A stretch of DNA of 64,000 nt from Sphingobium_A sp965228065 (GCA_965228065.1 OZ245788.1:5332001-5396000); one strand, 5' to 3'; numbered from the stretch's first letter, positions 15,559 to 24,764 are shown. The notes: a model not told the origin generated them from the sequence alone. Translations and numbers: made by a program.

Positions 15559-17705
15559 GGTTTTGGCTCCACCGCATCGGCGGGCGGCGTCACCACCTGG
15601 TCCGCATTGCTCTGTTTCGCGGGAATCGGCGGCACAGCGCCCATATAGTCGCGCACCAGTTCATCGAGCGTCGACTCGCGATCGGGTCGGTCGAGCAGTT
15701 GCTGGTCGCGCAGATAGCCATAGCGCTGCTCGGCGATCGCCTTGGCATCGTCGCGTCCCTTGATGATCGTCGGGCGGATGAAGATGGCGAGGTTGGTCTT
15801 GGCGCGCGAGCGCGCCTTCGAGCGGAACAGCGCACCGATCGCGGGCAGATCCCCCAGGAACGGGATCTTCTCGATCGTGCGACGCTCATTGTCGTCGAGC
15901 AGGCTGCCAAGCGCCACGATCTGGCCGTCATCGACGACAACGGTGGTGGTGATCTCTCGCTTGTTGAGGATCAGATCCGAAGAATCGTTGGAAACCGGGC
16001 CCGCGATCGACGAAACTTCCTGACGCAGGAACAGCTTCACCGAGCCTCCCGCACCAATCTGCGGCTTCACTTCGAGCTGAATACCGACATTCTGGCGCTG
16101 AACGGTGCGGAAGGCATTGTCGAAATTGTTCGACAGCGCCTCGCCGGTGGTCACCGGAATCTCCTGTCCGGCGAGGAATTTCGCTTCCTGATTGTCCAGC
16201 GTCATCAGTGACGGCGCCGACAACAGGTTCGATTTGGAGTCCGATTTCACCGCATTGATGATCGCGCCGAAGATCGCATCCTTGCCCAGATTGAAGGCGA
16301 TGCCGGCGATGCCGCCCTTCGCGGCGAGCAGCTGCTGCGCCGCTGCGGCCTGAAGCTGGTCGCTGATCGCCGATCCGCTGCTGGTGGTGACGGTCGTCCC
16401 GTTGATGACCGTCGTCGTCCGGTCGAGTTCGCGCGCCGCGATCGCGCCGGCGATCGTCGCGATATTGGGGGTCGCATTGGAATAGTTGGTCACGCCATAG
16501 GGCACGCCGCTGCCGGGCTTGCCGCCGAACAGGAATTGCACGCCCAGATTGCGCGCAGCCGCGTCGGAGATCTCGACGATGATCGCCTCGACCAGCACCT
16601 GTTCGCGGCGCGTGTCGAGTTGGCGGACCACTTCGCCCAATTGACGCTGAACGTCGGCGGGTGCCGCGATGATGATCGCATTCGCCCCCTCGAAACGGGT
16701 GACGATCGCCTGAGAACGACCCTGGATGCCCTGCCCCGCCGGCACGGACGATAACGACACCGGCGACGGCGCGGGCGCCGCGCTCGCGCCGGCACCGGAA
16801 GCAGCGCCCGTGCTCGACGCGCCGCCGACCGAACTGGTCGCCTGGCTCGAAGGTTGGCCGGTGAGTTGCTGCAGCACAGGGAGAAGCTGTCCGGCATCGG
16901 CATATTCCAGCCAGAAGACGCGGATTTCGGTGCCACGCTCGGCACGCTTGTCGAGATCGCGCGCAACCTCGGCCAGGCGCGAGACGGTCGAGGCATCGCC
17001 GCGCAGCACGACCGAGTTGGAGCTGTCGATCGCGACGATCGTCGCGGATGGACCGCGCGCTGCACCATCGGCACCGGCCGCGCCGTTGCCGACCAGTTGC
17101 TGGAGCGACGTCGCGATCTCGCGCGCGCCGGCATTTTTCAACGGGATCAGCGTGGTCGAGGCACTGTCGCGGTCGATCTGCTGAATCACCTGACGGATGC
17201 GTCGGATATTGTCGGCATAGTCCGCCACCACCACAGAATTGCCGCCGCGATTGGCTGTGACGGAGCCTTCCTTGCTCACCAGCGGCCGCAGCGTTTCCAC
17301 CACCGAACTGGCCTCGATCGAGCGCAGCCGGAAGACTTCGGTGACGAAACTATTCTGCGCGCTGCCACGCGTACCGACTCGGCCCGGCTGGGCAGCGGCG
17401 GTGTCGGCAGGCTGGATGCGGAATGCGCCGCCACCCGTGGGGACCGCGACCAGCCCATTGGCGCGCATCGTCGCCAGGAACACCTCGAAATATTCGGACT
17501 TCGACAAGGGCCGGTCGGTCACCACCGATACCTTGCCCTGCACGCGCTGGTCGATGACGAACGTCCGCCCCGTCACGCGGGCGGCATCCTGGATGAAGGC
17601 GCGGATATCCGCATCCCTGACATTGAGTGTGGTCTGCTGCGCGGCCAAAGGCTGCGACAGGAGAAGCGCGATGGCCGTTGCGGCGCCGGTCAATACTCTA
17701 CGCAT
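15555..17705 (-). CDS. gspD: Type II secretion outer-membrane secretin GspD
   Basis: This 716-residue secretin has a signal peptide ending near AAQQ, then N0 and three N1-N3 KH-like domains (about residues 25-340). The third contains a Ser/Gly/Ala-rich insertion at about residues 280-315. The C-terminal secretin barrel (about 390-640) follows, with EIPVTTGEALSNNFDN and VPFLGDLP-type core motifs, and then a short S-domain-like tail. It forms the outer-membrane channel. No GspS pilotin is nearby. Its ATG overlaps the gspC stop by one base (TAATG). Confidence 0.96.
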   Translation of the reverse strand: MRRVLTGAATAIALLLSQPLAAQQTTLNVRDADIRAFIQDAARVTGRTFVIDQRVQGKVSVVTDRPLSKSEYFEVFLATMRANGLVAVPTGGGAFRIQPADTAAAQPGRVGTRGSAQNSFVTEVFRLRSIEASSVVETLRPLVSKEGSVTANRGGNSVVVADYADNIRRIRQVIQQIDRDSASTTLIPLKNAGAREIATSLQQLVGNGAAGADGAARGPSATIVAIDSSNSVVLRGDASTVSRLAEVARDLDKRAERGTEIRVFWLEYADAGQLLPVLQQLTGQPSSQATSSVGGASSTGAASGAGASAAPAPSPVSLSSVPAGQGIQGRSQAIVTRFEGANAIIIAAPADVQRQLGEVVRQLDTRREQVLVEAIIVEISDAAARNLGVQFLFGGKPGSGVPYGVTNYSNATPNIATIAGAIAARELDRTTTVINGTTVTTSSGSAISDQLQAAAAQQLLAAKGGIAGIAFNLGKDAIFGAIINAVKSDSKSNLLSAPSLMTLDNQEAKFLAGQEIPVTTGEALSNNFDNAFRTVQRQNVGIQLEVKPQIGAGGSVKLFLRQEVSSIAGPVSNDSSDLILNKREITTTVVVDDGQIVALGSLLDDNERRTIEKIPFLGDLPAIGALFRSKARSRAKTNLAIFIRPTIIKGRDDAKAIAEQRYGYLRDQQLLDRPDRESTLDELVRDYMGAVPPIPAKQSNADQVVTPPADAVEPKP

Positions 17706-18553
17706 TATCTCGCAATCGAAAGGACTATGGGAACCACGTTTGCGCCGCGTTCGACGCTGATGGTGACGTTCGAGCCGGGGGCTGCCTGACCGATCAGGCG
17801 TTCGGCATCGGCGGGAGATCCGATCTGCTGGCCGTTGACCGCAACCAATATGTCGCCCTCCGCAAAGCCGGTGCCGCGAAAGACCGCACCGTCGCCATTG
17901 GGCCGCAGAACCAGCCCGGTGACACGTCCGCCATCGGTGCGCGGCAGGAAGCCGATTCCACTGCGCAGTTGCGCGGCGGAGACTGTGCGCCCGCCCGGCG
18001 GCGGTGCCGCGGCGGCAGCGGGCTGCCCATCAAGCGCGAGGCCTGGCGCAACCGTCGCCGCTTCGGGTGCGGGAACCGACTGATCGATGAACAATTGTTC
18101 GACGGTACCGCCGCGGTCGATCGTCACGCTGTCGAACGCGACACTCTTCAGGATCACGCCGGGCATGACTTCCTCGCCAACGGCAATGCTGTTCTGGATC
18201 CCGTCAGGCCCGGCGATGATCGCCGAGCCACGCCCGTTGATCTCGTCGATGCGCGTGCCGAACAATTTGAGCTGCAGCGACGTGACGACGGCAGCACTTC
18301 CACCACCGCCGGCCAGCCGGAAAAAGGGATCGAAGCCGCGAAACAATTCGGCCTTATTGGCGAGCGCGCCCGCAGTGCGATCGGCAAGCCGCCAGTCGCC
18401 GAGCGGCCCCACCGGGGTCAGCACCGTCCAGAACAGCCGTGCGCATTGCACGGCGAGCAGCAGCAGCAGCGCGATCTCCACCACGCTATAGACACTTGTG
18501 CGCGGCAGGCTGCGCAACCAGCGTCGGGCTCTGCCATCGAGACTTAGACGCAT
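17705..18553 (-). CDS. gspC: Type II secretion inner-membrane protein GspC (PDZ form)
   Basis: This 282-residue bitopic protein has one N-terminal transmembrane helix (about residues 20-42) and a homology region (about 65-140) that contacts GspD. An Ala/Pro-rich linker leads to a C-terminal PDZ domain with GFAEGDILVAVNGQQIGSPADAE. GspC joins the inner platform to the secretin and helps select substrates. It is the first gene of the gspC-N operon. ATG 18553 is preferred to 18574 because it leaves a normal short basic cytosolic start. A PHO-box-like element lies just upstream (18600-18621). Confidence 0.93.
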   Translation of the reverse strand: MRLSLDGRARRWLRSLPRTSVYSVVEIALLLLLAVQCARLFWTVLTPVGPLGDWRLADRTAGALANKAELFRGFDPFFRLAGGGGSAAVVTSLQLKLFGTRIDEINGRGSAIIAGPDGIQNSIAVGEEVMPGVILKSVAFDSVTIDRGGTVEQLFIDQSVPAPEAATVAPGLALDGQPAAAAAPPPGGRTVSAAQLRSGIGFLPRTDGGRVTGLVLRPNGDGAVFRGTGFAEGDILVAVNGQQIGSPADAERLIGQAAPGSNVTISVERGANVVPIVLSIAR

Positions 18554-18580
18554 GTGGTTCCCCCGGGGCGACATGGCCCC

Positions 18581-18621
18581 GCTATAGCGATAGTGTTGCG
18601 GGTCGATGACGATAGTATGAC
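18581..18621 (-). promoter_or_regulatory. Putative PHO box and -10 region driving the gsp operon
   Basis: On the minus strand two directly repeated 11-mers, GTCATACTATC (18611-18621) and GTCATCGACCC (18600-18610), stand head to tail. This is the arrangement of a PhoB dimer site (GTCAT-like heptamers with 4-nt spacers). TATCGC (18587-18592) or TATAGC (18581-18586) downstream could serve as the -10. The gspC ATG lies about 28-34 nt further on. That PhoB binds here is an inference from spacing and motif. Confidence 0.6.
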
Positions 18622-18693
18622 GCTATTATTTCACCGGGCAACCGGCTGAATTGCGGTCTTGAAATCGTAGCACGGCATCTGCTTAACCGCGGC

Positions 18694-19344
18694 ATGACCA
18701 TTGCCATCACCAACGGAACCGGCCCGGATGCGGGCGCCCATCTGATCGGTCGTCCGGGCGTGCAACGCCTGCCGAACCCCAAGCTCAGCCTGTTCATCCG
18801 CAAGGGCTTTGCCGATGCGGAGGAATGCGCTGCGATCATCGCACGGATCGATGCGAGCAGGCGTCCATCCACCATCGCCGATTCGAATGGCGACCCACTG
18901 TATCGCACCAGTGAGACCTGCGACCTCGATCGTGGCGATCCCGTCGTCGCGGCACTCGAACTCAGACTCGCCGATTTTCTCGGGATCGACCCGCAATTTG
19001 GCGAGGCACTGCAGGGGCAGCGCTATGCCGTCGGGCAAGAATTCAAGCAGCATACCGACTATTTCGAACCCGATGGGACGGACTATGCGACCCATTGCAC
19101 GATCAGCGGGCAGCGGACCTGGACCGCAATGCTCTATCTCAACGAACCCGACGCTGGCGGTGCGACGCGGTTTCTGGCGGTGGACAAGATCGTCCAGCCA
19201 GAGACGGGCAAGCTGATCTGTTGGAACAATCAGCGCCCCAACGGCACGCCCAACCCGTCGACGCTCCACCACGGCATGAAGGTTCGCGCGGGCACCAAAT
19301 ATGTCGTGACGAAATGGTTCAGGGAGCGGCCCTGGCCCGGCTGA
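18694..19344 (+). CDS. 2-oxoglutarate/Fe(II) dioxygenase, prolyl 4-hydroxylase-like
   Basis: This 216-residue protein of the P4Hc superfamily has the iron triad His120-x-Asp122 (KQHTDYF) and His193 (LHHGMKV). The 2-oxoglutarate-binding Lys202 lies in GTKYVVTKWFRE. The fold fits the C-terminal two-thirds, with an N-terminal helix-rich segment that positions substrate. It would hydroxylate a prolyl or other side chain using oxygen and 2-oxoglutarate; the substrate is unknown. It is transcribed away from gspC, from the shared 140-nt gap, and convergent to the TonB receptor gene. Confidence 0.88.
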   Translation: MTIAITNGTGPDAGAHLIGRPGVQRLPNPKLSLFIRKGFADAEECAAIIARIDASRRPSTIADSNGDPLYRTSETCDLDRGDPVVAALELRLADFLGIDPQFGEALQGQRYAVGQEFKQHTDYFEPDGTDYATHCTISGQRTWTAMLYLNEPDAGGATRFLAVDKIVQPETGKLICWNNQRPNGTPNPSTLHHGMKVRAGTKYVVTKWFRERPWPG

Positions 19345-19378
19345 GCTTGCCGAAGCGGCGTTCGCCCGGAACAGGAAA

Positions 19379-19432
19379 GGCAGGGCTTCGACACGCACGG
19401 TCCGAACGGACCTTGCCTTTCGAAGCCCTGCC
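19379..19432. terminator. Bidirectional hairpin between convergent genes
   Basis: Perfect 13-bp arms (GGCAGGGCTTCGA at 19379-19391 and its complement at 19420-19432) enclose an inner GGTCC-GAAC-GGACC hairpin (19399-19412). It lies between the stop of the dioxygenase and the stop of the TonB receptor gene, where it can terminate both. There is no clear U-tract. Confidence 0.65.
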
Positions 19433-19438
19433 TCCGGA

Positions 19439-22150
19439 TCAGAACTTCAGCTGGGCACCCAGCGAAAAACTGCGACCGACATTATAGGTGTTGATGTCGA
19501 CCCGGTTGGCGCCAAACTGCTGGAACTCCTGATATTTCTGCGCGGTCAGATTGCGCGCTTCCAGCTTCAGCTCCACATTCGCGCCAAGAAAGTTCACTTC
19601 CTCGCGCACCACGAAATCGACGCGGAAGCCCGGCTTTTCGATGATGTCGGGCTGACGCGAGAGCCCCTGGATCGGGCCGCGGTTGGTGACCCGCTTGCTC
19701 GCATAGGTCAACAGGATCGTCGCCTGCGAAATCTTGTCGGTATCCTCGATGCCGATCTGGACGTTGCCGAGATGATCCGACTGACCGGTCAACTGCGCAC
19801 CATCCTGGAACAGCAGATTGGCCGCAACCGGCTGGAGGTCCGGACCGATCACGATCGAATCGTCCACCTTCAGCTTGGACTGGGTGTAGGTGTAGTTGCC
19901 GATCAGCACGAGACGACGGGTCGAGAAGAAGTCGCCGCCCAGGCCTTCGAGCGGGATGTACTTCTGCACTTCGATCTCGGCACCGTAGAGCTGGGCCTGC
20001 GGGGCGTTGGCAAAGCCGGTACGCAGCTGGCCGCCGCCCGCGAAGAAGGCCGCCGCCTCGATCGGATTGTCGATCTTCTTGTAGAAGCCCGCCACGGTCA
20101 GCCGCTCACCGCGACCGAAGAAATATTCGTAGCGTGCTTCCGCGTTGAACAGCTGACTGTCCTTCAGGAACGGATTGCCCGTGAACTCGCGATCGGATTC
20201 GAAATCCTGGTAGATTTGCGGCGCAAGTTCGCGGAACTGCGGACGGGCCAGCGTCTTGGACGCGTGCAGCCGCAACTGCATGTCCTCCGCAAAATTCCAG
20301 GTCACCGTCGCGGCGGGAAGCCAATAGCTGTTGGAAAGGCCGGTTGCCGCCAGGTTGCCGACCGGCTTCACAGTCTGGACGGCATCTTCGTAGCGTACGC
20401 CCAGGGTGGCGCGCACACCGTCCACCGGTTGCACTTCAACCTGACCATAACCGGCATGGACCCGGAGATCGGCATTATATGCCGAGGCCCCTTCCGCGCC
20501 GGAGATATCGCGAAGCTGGATGTTGTATGTGTAGATATTATAGTCGGACAGCAGGTAATCCGGCCGTTCCTGCGCCACGCCGAGCGGCAGGGCGCCGTCC
20601 GGACGGAAATACTGGAACAGGTAGCGTGACGCGCTGCGCTTGGTCTTGTTGTAGTTGTAGCCACCCGAAAGCGTGATCGGCATCGAACCAGGCAGCTTGT
20701 AAGCCAGATCGATTCCGCCCGAATAGACGTCTTCGCTCAGATCGCTGAAGCCGACGGTCGAGAACTGGCCGCCCGACGACAGGTTGTTGATATAATCGTC
20801 GACGTCGCTCGTGCTCTTGGTGTTCGGATTGCCATCGCCAAGATAGGCGTAACCGATCGAACGCTCATAAGGCGATTCACGCTGCGAGTTCGCATAGGTG
20901 CCGCGCAGGTCGACACTGAGATCGCCGAACTTGAACTCACCGACGAACTGGGTGTCGATCAGCTGACGTTCGAACCAATAGGTATTCTGTTCGATCAACG
21001 AAGGCGGCAGCGCCGGATCCTGATCGGCAACGCTGCGGTTGTAGCCGGCAGCAAGACGGCCCTGCTTCAGCGTGTCGCGGATGTAGAGGTTGGTCCAGCG
21101 CAGCTTGTGGTCGCCGAATTCGGCGCCGATGCCCAGCATGCCATTCACCACGATCCGATTGTCGGTGATGACATTGCGGAAGCTCTGCTGGGGAATGCCC
21201 GCCAGTTCCGGATCGGTCGAGCTCTGCTGCAACGTATCGCGCGTGCGCCAGTCATTCTTGTAACCGACCGCCGCTATGAAACCGATCCGGCCATCGGGCA
21301 GGTCCGTCGACGCGCCGCCGCTGACATCGGCCGAGAAATTCATCGGAATGTCGCCATTGCGCTGGAGCAATGTCGTGCTTGCGTTCGCCAGGCCGGCGGC
21401 GAAATCGCGACGTTGCGCGCTGGTCGTCGTGTTGAACGTGCCGGCTTTCATCACGCTGGCGAGCGCCTTGGGGAAATTGCGCGTGCCGTCGTCGAAACCA
21501 AGGACGTCGAGATCGCTGCCATAATAGGTATAGCCGAGCTTGCCCGTCGTTTCCGTATCGCCGCTGCCGGAGATACCGATGGTCAGGAACGGCTCGTTCG
21601 GCACGGCCTTGGTGGTCAGATTGATCACGCCGCCGCCGAATTCGCCGGGGTAATTCACCGAATAGCTTTTCTGGACGACCGAGCTGGCGATCACGCTGGT
21701 CGGAAAGATGTCCAGCGGAACGACGCGGCGCAGCGGTTCGGGGCTCGGCAGCGGCGACCCGTTGAGCAGGGCCAGCGAATAGCGATCACCGAGGCCACGC
21801 ACGAAGACGAAACCATTGCCGACGACGCTGAGGCCGGTGACGCGCTGAAGCGCGCCGGCGATGTCGCCCTCGCCCGTCCGCGCGATATCGGCGGACGACA
21901 GGACCGAGACGACCTCGGGGGTCGCGCGGACCGGTTCCGGAATATAGCGACCGGTGACGACGATCTCTTCATCGCCGCCTGCGCCGGGCGCGGAAATATC
22001 GACCTTTTCCTCCTGCGGCTCGTCGGCAACGGACGGCGCGGCGGCGGGGGGCGAGTTCTGGACTGTCTCAGCCGTCTGCGCGACGGCGGCGGGCGCGACA
22101 AGCGCCGTGGAAAGCAGGAGCAGGCTCCCGAAGGTGATGGGCTTCTTCAT
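19439..22150 (-). CDS. TonB-dependent outer-membrane receptor (paired with beta-helix lipoprotein)
   Basis: This 903-residue protein has a signal peptide ending AAVAQ and a plug domain opened by EEIVVTGRYIPEPVRATPE (TonB-box-like and plug start). A large 22-strand barrel ends with the aromatic terminus GRSFSLGAQLKF. It resembles the sphingomonad/Caulobacter receptor class. Such receptors import ligands with TonB energy; the ligand is not readable. It follows the lipoprotein gene by 74 nt on the same strand and is probably cotranscribed from the PHO-box-like promoter at 23865-23930, so a phosphate-related ligand is plausible. Confidence 0.92.
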   Translation of the reverse strand: MKKPITFGSLLLLSTALVAPAAVAQTAETVQNSPPAAAPSVADEPQEEKVDISAPGAGGDEEIVVTGRYIPEPVRATPEVVSVLSSADIARTGEGDIAGALQRVTGLSVVGNGFVFVRGLGDRYSLALLNGSPLPSPEPLRRVVPLDIFPTSVIASSVVQKSYSVNYPGEFGGGVINLTTKAVPNEPFLTIGISGSGDTETTGKLGYTYYGSDLDVLGFDDGTRNFPKALASVMKAGTFNTTTSAQRRDFAAGLANASTTLLQRNGDIPMNFSADVSGGASTDLPDGRIGFIAAVGYKNDWRTRDTLQQSSTDPELAGIPQQSFRNVITDNRIVVNGMLGIGAEFGDHKLRWTNLYIRDTLKQGRLAAGYNRSVADQDPALPPSLIEQNTYWFERQLIDTQFVGEFKFGDLSVDLRGTYANSQRESPYERSIGYAYLGDGNPNTKSTSDVDDYINNLSSGGQFSTVGFSDLSEDVYSGGIDLAYKLPGSMPITLSGGYNYNKTKRSASRYLFQYFRPDGALPLGVAQERPDYLLSDYNIYTYNIQLRDISGAEGASAYNADLRVHAGYGQVEVQPVDGVRATLGVRYEDAVQTVKPVGNLAATGLSNSYWLPAATVTWNFAEDMQLRLHASKTLARPQFRELAPQIYQDFESDREFTGNPFLKDSQLFNAEARYEYFFGRGERLTVAGFYKKIDNPIEAAAFFAGGGQLRTGFANAPQAQLYGAEIEVQKYIPLEGLGGDFFSTRRLVLIGNYTYTQSKLKVDDSIVIGPDLQPVAANLLFQDGAQLTGQSDHLGNVQIGIEDTDKISQATILLTYASKRVTNRGPIQGLSRQPDIIEKPGFRVDFVVREEVNFLGANVELKLEARNLTAQKYQEFQQFGANRVDINTYNVGRSFSLGAQLKF

Positions 22151-22224
22151 CTCGTATTCCCCCTGGTCTCATTGGACGTGGGGGCGGCGGCACCAGCCGT
22201 CCGCCCCCATCGCATGGTCGGCGA

Positions 22225-23763
22225 TCAGGTGGAGGGAAGCGCCGTGCAGTTCGTGCTGGTGCCGCCGAAGCCAACATAGCTCGAGTTGCAGGTCCAACCG
22301 GCATACCAGGTGTCCGACGAGTTGCGGACGGCGCCGATATAGGCGGTCGTGTCGAAGAAGGCGTTGGCCGTCTTCGCATCGAACGCCGTCACCGCGGTCT
22401 CGTTGGCGCCGTTGATATAGACGCTGGCGAGGGTCGAGGTGCCGTTGGCGACATTGTTGTTGCCCGTGAACAGCGCCGCGATCGCATCCGCCGACGCGTC
22501 AGCTTCGTTGCGGAACGGCGTCGGGCAGGACAGGAACACCGAACGGAAGACCGGCGGGCCATCGTCCTGCAGGGCGGAATCGGCCGGGCGCATCGTGGTG
22601 GTGCCGGTCTGATCGATATCGATGCAGTTGGCGGTACCGACGACGACACTGTTGAACAGCCGGTAATCGGCGCCGCCGCGGATCAGGATGGTGTTGCCGC
22701 CCTGAACCGTCGAACGCTGCACGAACGTCGCATTGGAGACCATCGTCCGCTGACGGGGCAGCGCATCCTCGTTGTTGTTCGAGTCCGCCTCGATCATCGA
22801 GTCGCCGTTGCTGCCGTCGCGCTGAACCGCGATGACGTACTGGATGAAGCCCTGATAGCCGAGATCGGTATCGAGACCGTCATCGTCAGCACCGGTGATC
22901 ACCAGATATTTCAGGTTGGCACGGCCGCCGAAGATTTCGATGCCGTCATCCGAGCTGTTGTGAACCTGGATGTGATCGAGCGTGGTGTTGCTGCCGACGC
23001 CACCCAGGGTGAGACCCTGCAGCTCGTTGCCCGGCGCGATCGCAAAACCCGAATAGCGGATCTGGACATATTTCAGCGTGCCGCTGTTGTCGGCCGCGAC
23101 GTTGCCGCCATAGAGCGAGCTCGTCGTGCCTTCGATCACCTGCTGGCAATTCTCCGAGCCGCCGGCGACCTGCGTGTTGCAATCGCTGATCGGTGCGCGG
23201 CCGAGCATGATGATGCCGCCCCACAGGCCCTGGCTGCTGTCCGTGACGGTGCCTTCGATATTGGCGCGCGCGGTGAAGATGATCGGCTGAGCTGCGGTGC
23301 CCGCCGCATTCAGGCGCGAACCGCGGTTCACGACCAGATAGTCGTTGCCCGCGGACGCCATGAAGATGGTGCCGGGCTGCACGGTGAGCGTCACGCTCTT
23401 GCCGCCGGCAGCGCTGCCATTGCCACCGACATCGGTGCCGACATTGACCGGACCGGAGATCGAATAGACTGCGCCGGGCAGGTTCTGGATGGTGGTGTCG
23501 TCAGTGAAACGCGTCGGCAGTTCGAAGACGCGCTTGTTGGCGACAACGCCGCGATCGATCATGCCGGCCGGCGTCGCGCCGGTATAAGCGCCACCGGTGG
23601 GCGTCGGCGTGGGCGTCGGGGTCGGCGTGGGGGTTGGCGTCGGGGTCGGCACGATGATGACGCCATCGCCCGGCGAAGCCACGTCGTCGGCGCCACACGC
23701 CGCCAGGGTCGAGAATGCGCAACCGGCAAGAAGAATAGAGCTAATCCGTTTGATCGTGGCCAT
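22225..23763 (-). CDS. Secreted or surface lipoprotein with right-handed beta-helix
   Basis: This 512-residue protein has a lipoprotein signal with lipobox STLAAC (Cys23) and a linker of alternating Thr-Pro (about residues 38-56). The domain of about 430 residues has the repeated short-strand pattern of parallel beta-helices (for example YVQIRYSGF, HIQVHNSSDDGIEIFGG, YLVITGADDDGLDTD). Asp-rich turns may bind calcium. ATG 23763 is the only start that leaves a proper signal peptide. There is no recognisable catalytic motif. Placement beside a TonB receptor and the T2SS genes, with a shared kind of regulatory repeat, suggests it could be exported by the T2SS, like Caulobacter ElpS. That comparison is from context, not sequence identity. 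Confidence 0.8.
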   Translation of the reverse strand: MATIKRISSILLAGCAFSTLAACGADDVASPGDGVIIVPTPTPTPTPTPTPTPTPTGGAYTGATPAGMIDRGVVANKRVFELPTRFTDDTTIQNLPGAVYSISGPVNVGTDVGGNGSAAGGKSVTLTVQPGTIFMASAGNDYLVVNRGSRLNAAGTAAQPIIFTARANIEGTVTDSSQGLWGGIIMLGRAPISDCNTQVAGGSENCQQVIEGTTSSLYGGNVAADNSGTLKYVQIRYSGFAIAPGNELQGLTLGGVGSNTTLDHIQVHNSSDDGIEIFGGRANLKYLVITGADDDGLDTDLGYQGFIQYVIAVQRDGSNGDSMIEADSNNNEDALPRQRTMVSNATFVQRSTVQGGNTILIRGGADYRLFNSVVVGTANCIDIDQTGTTTMRPADSALQDDGPPVFRSVFLSCPTPFRNEADASADAIAALFTGNNNVANGTSTLASVYINGANETAVTAFDAKTANAFFDTTAYIGAVRNSSDTWYAGWTCNSSYVGFGGTSTNCTALPST

Positions 23764-23864
23764 GGTATCTCCGCTCCGGCTGGTCCGGGGTTTAAGCTTG
23801 GGGAGAGACGATGTGCTTGGCCGACTCGCAGCCCCCTCTTCGCCCTCGGGAGGGGCCCTAGAGA

Positions 23865-23930
23865 CGGTTGGTGACGCGCTTGTGCGAGTTATGCGACGGT
23901 TCGGCGTCAGCGATGTGACGGGTTTGTGAC
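23865..23930 (-). promoter_or_regulatory. Array of six 11-bp phased repeats, PHO-box-like
   Basis: Reading the minus strand from 23930, six consecutive 11-mers stay in register: GTCACAAACCC, GTCACATCGCT, GACGCCGAACC, GTCGCATAACT, CGCACAAGCGC and GTCACCAACCG (last at 23865-23875). Three match GTCAC exactly and the others are near matches. An 11-bp period of GTCA-type heptamers is the hallmark of PhoB sites; several tandem units are consistent with strong control. The lipoprotein ATG is about 100 nt downstream. Confidence 0.62.
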
Positions 23931-24138
23931 TCTGCCCGCTGAAGCGAAGCCTGGCGGGGAGAACGGCTTGCCGCCAATACCGCATCGAATGAAAGGAATT
24001 GTTCAGGATCTGCCGGCGCAGACCGATACATCCCGCTGAGCCACCCGATCTTGTCGTCATGCTGAACGTATTTCAGCAACCTGCGCCACTGCATCGGCTC
24101 AGTTTCGCCATAGTCCCTGAAACGAGTTGGCGATCATA

Positions 24139-24337
24139 CCCTTCGACCAAGATGCCCACATCGTCACCCTGACCCCTTCGACATGCTCAGGACATGCTTG
24201 TTTCAGGGGCCATGCTGGAACGGCCGATGGCGCAGATTGCGGCATGGATGCTGAAACGAGTTCGCATGACAAGGGAGTGCCCTTGCCCCAGCGGCTTAAA
24301 CACCAAACGAGTTCAGGGTGACACCTTGGTCGAAGGG
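24139..24337. repeat. Composite intergenic inverted repeat
   Basis: Perfect 13-bp outer arms (CCCTTCGACCAAG at 24139-24151 and its complement at 24325-24337) enclose several half-copies of a GAAACGAGTT/CAGGGTGAC motif. This is a type of non-coding repeat seen between genes in sphingomonads. The 277 nt between 24095 and 24371 hold no gene that I can support. Confidence 0.6.
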
Positions 24338-24371
24338 CCACCCGGATCGATCGGAAAATGAAGGAAAAGCG

Positions 24372-24446
24372 TGGTGGGCGCGGTAGGGATTGAACCTACG
24401 ACCCCACCCGTGTGAAGGGTGTGCTCTACCACTGAGCTACGCGCCC
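24372..24446 (-). tRNA. tRNA-Val (CAC)
   Basis: The cloverleaf is complete, with acceptor GGGCGCG pairing CGCGCCC and discriminator A. CCA is encoded at 24372-24374. Anticodon loop TTCACAC gives CAC (Val, GUG codons). Confidence 0.96.
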
Positions 24447-24536
24447 ACGCTTGGGCCGGGTGCCGAAGCAGCCCGGAGGCGGGTCAATAGCCGCGCTGCA
24501 ATGGCGGCGCAACATATCAGCTGAAAAAATGACCAT

Positions 24537-24562
24537 AAAAAAGGCGACGCTGTAACGTCGCC
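24537..24562 (-). terminator. Rho-independent terminator downstream of the HU gene
   Basis: On the minus strand a 7-bp stem (GGCGACG, loop TTACAG, CGTCGCC) is followed directly by TTTTTT. It lies about 200 nt after the HU stop. The region between (24563-24764) holds no gene, only a second perfect 11-bp hairpin at 24639-24665 without a U-tract, perhaps part of the HU mRNA 3' end. Confidence 0.75.
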
Positions 24563-24764
24563 TCCGCCAGGGTGCTGCGCACCCGAATGATTTTACCGGC
24601 AATGCGCTCGAATCCGGCGGCGAGAGCCTGCGTATCGACGGCGGAAGCGTCGGACGCTTCCGCCGATGATGTATTTCAGGCTCTCTCCGGTTGGCGGAAG
24701 CCCCGATTCGAGTTTCAGGCCAGAATGGCCCGAAGTGATCAGGGTCTGGCCGCCGGACGCAAGA

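Noticed and set aside
23858..24094. Minus-strand frame of 78 codons before the lipoprotein
   Set aside because: It overlaps the phased PHO-box-like array and is a non-coding promoter and repeat region; no ribosome-binding site or family match.
24639..24665. Perfect 11-bp hairpin as a second terminator for the HU gene
   Set aside because: There is no U-tract after it on either strand. The hairpin at 24537-24562 with TTTTTT is the better terminator.
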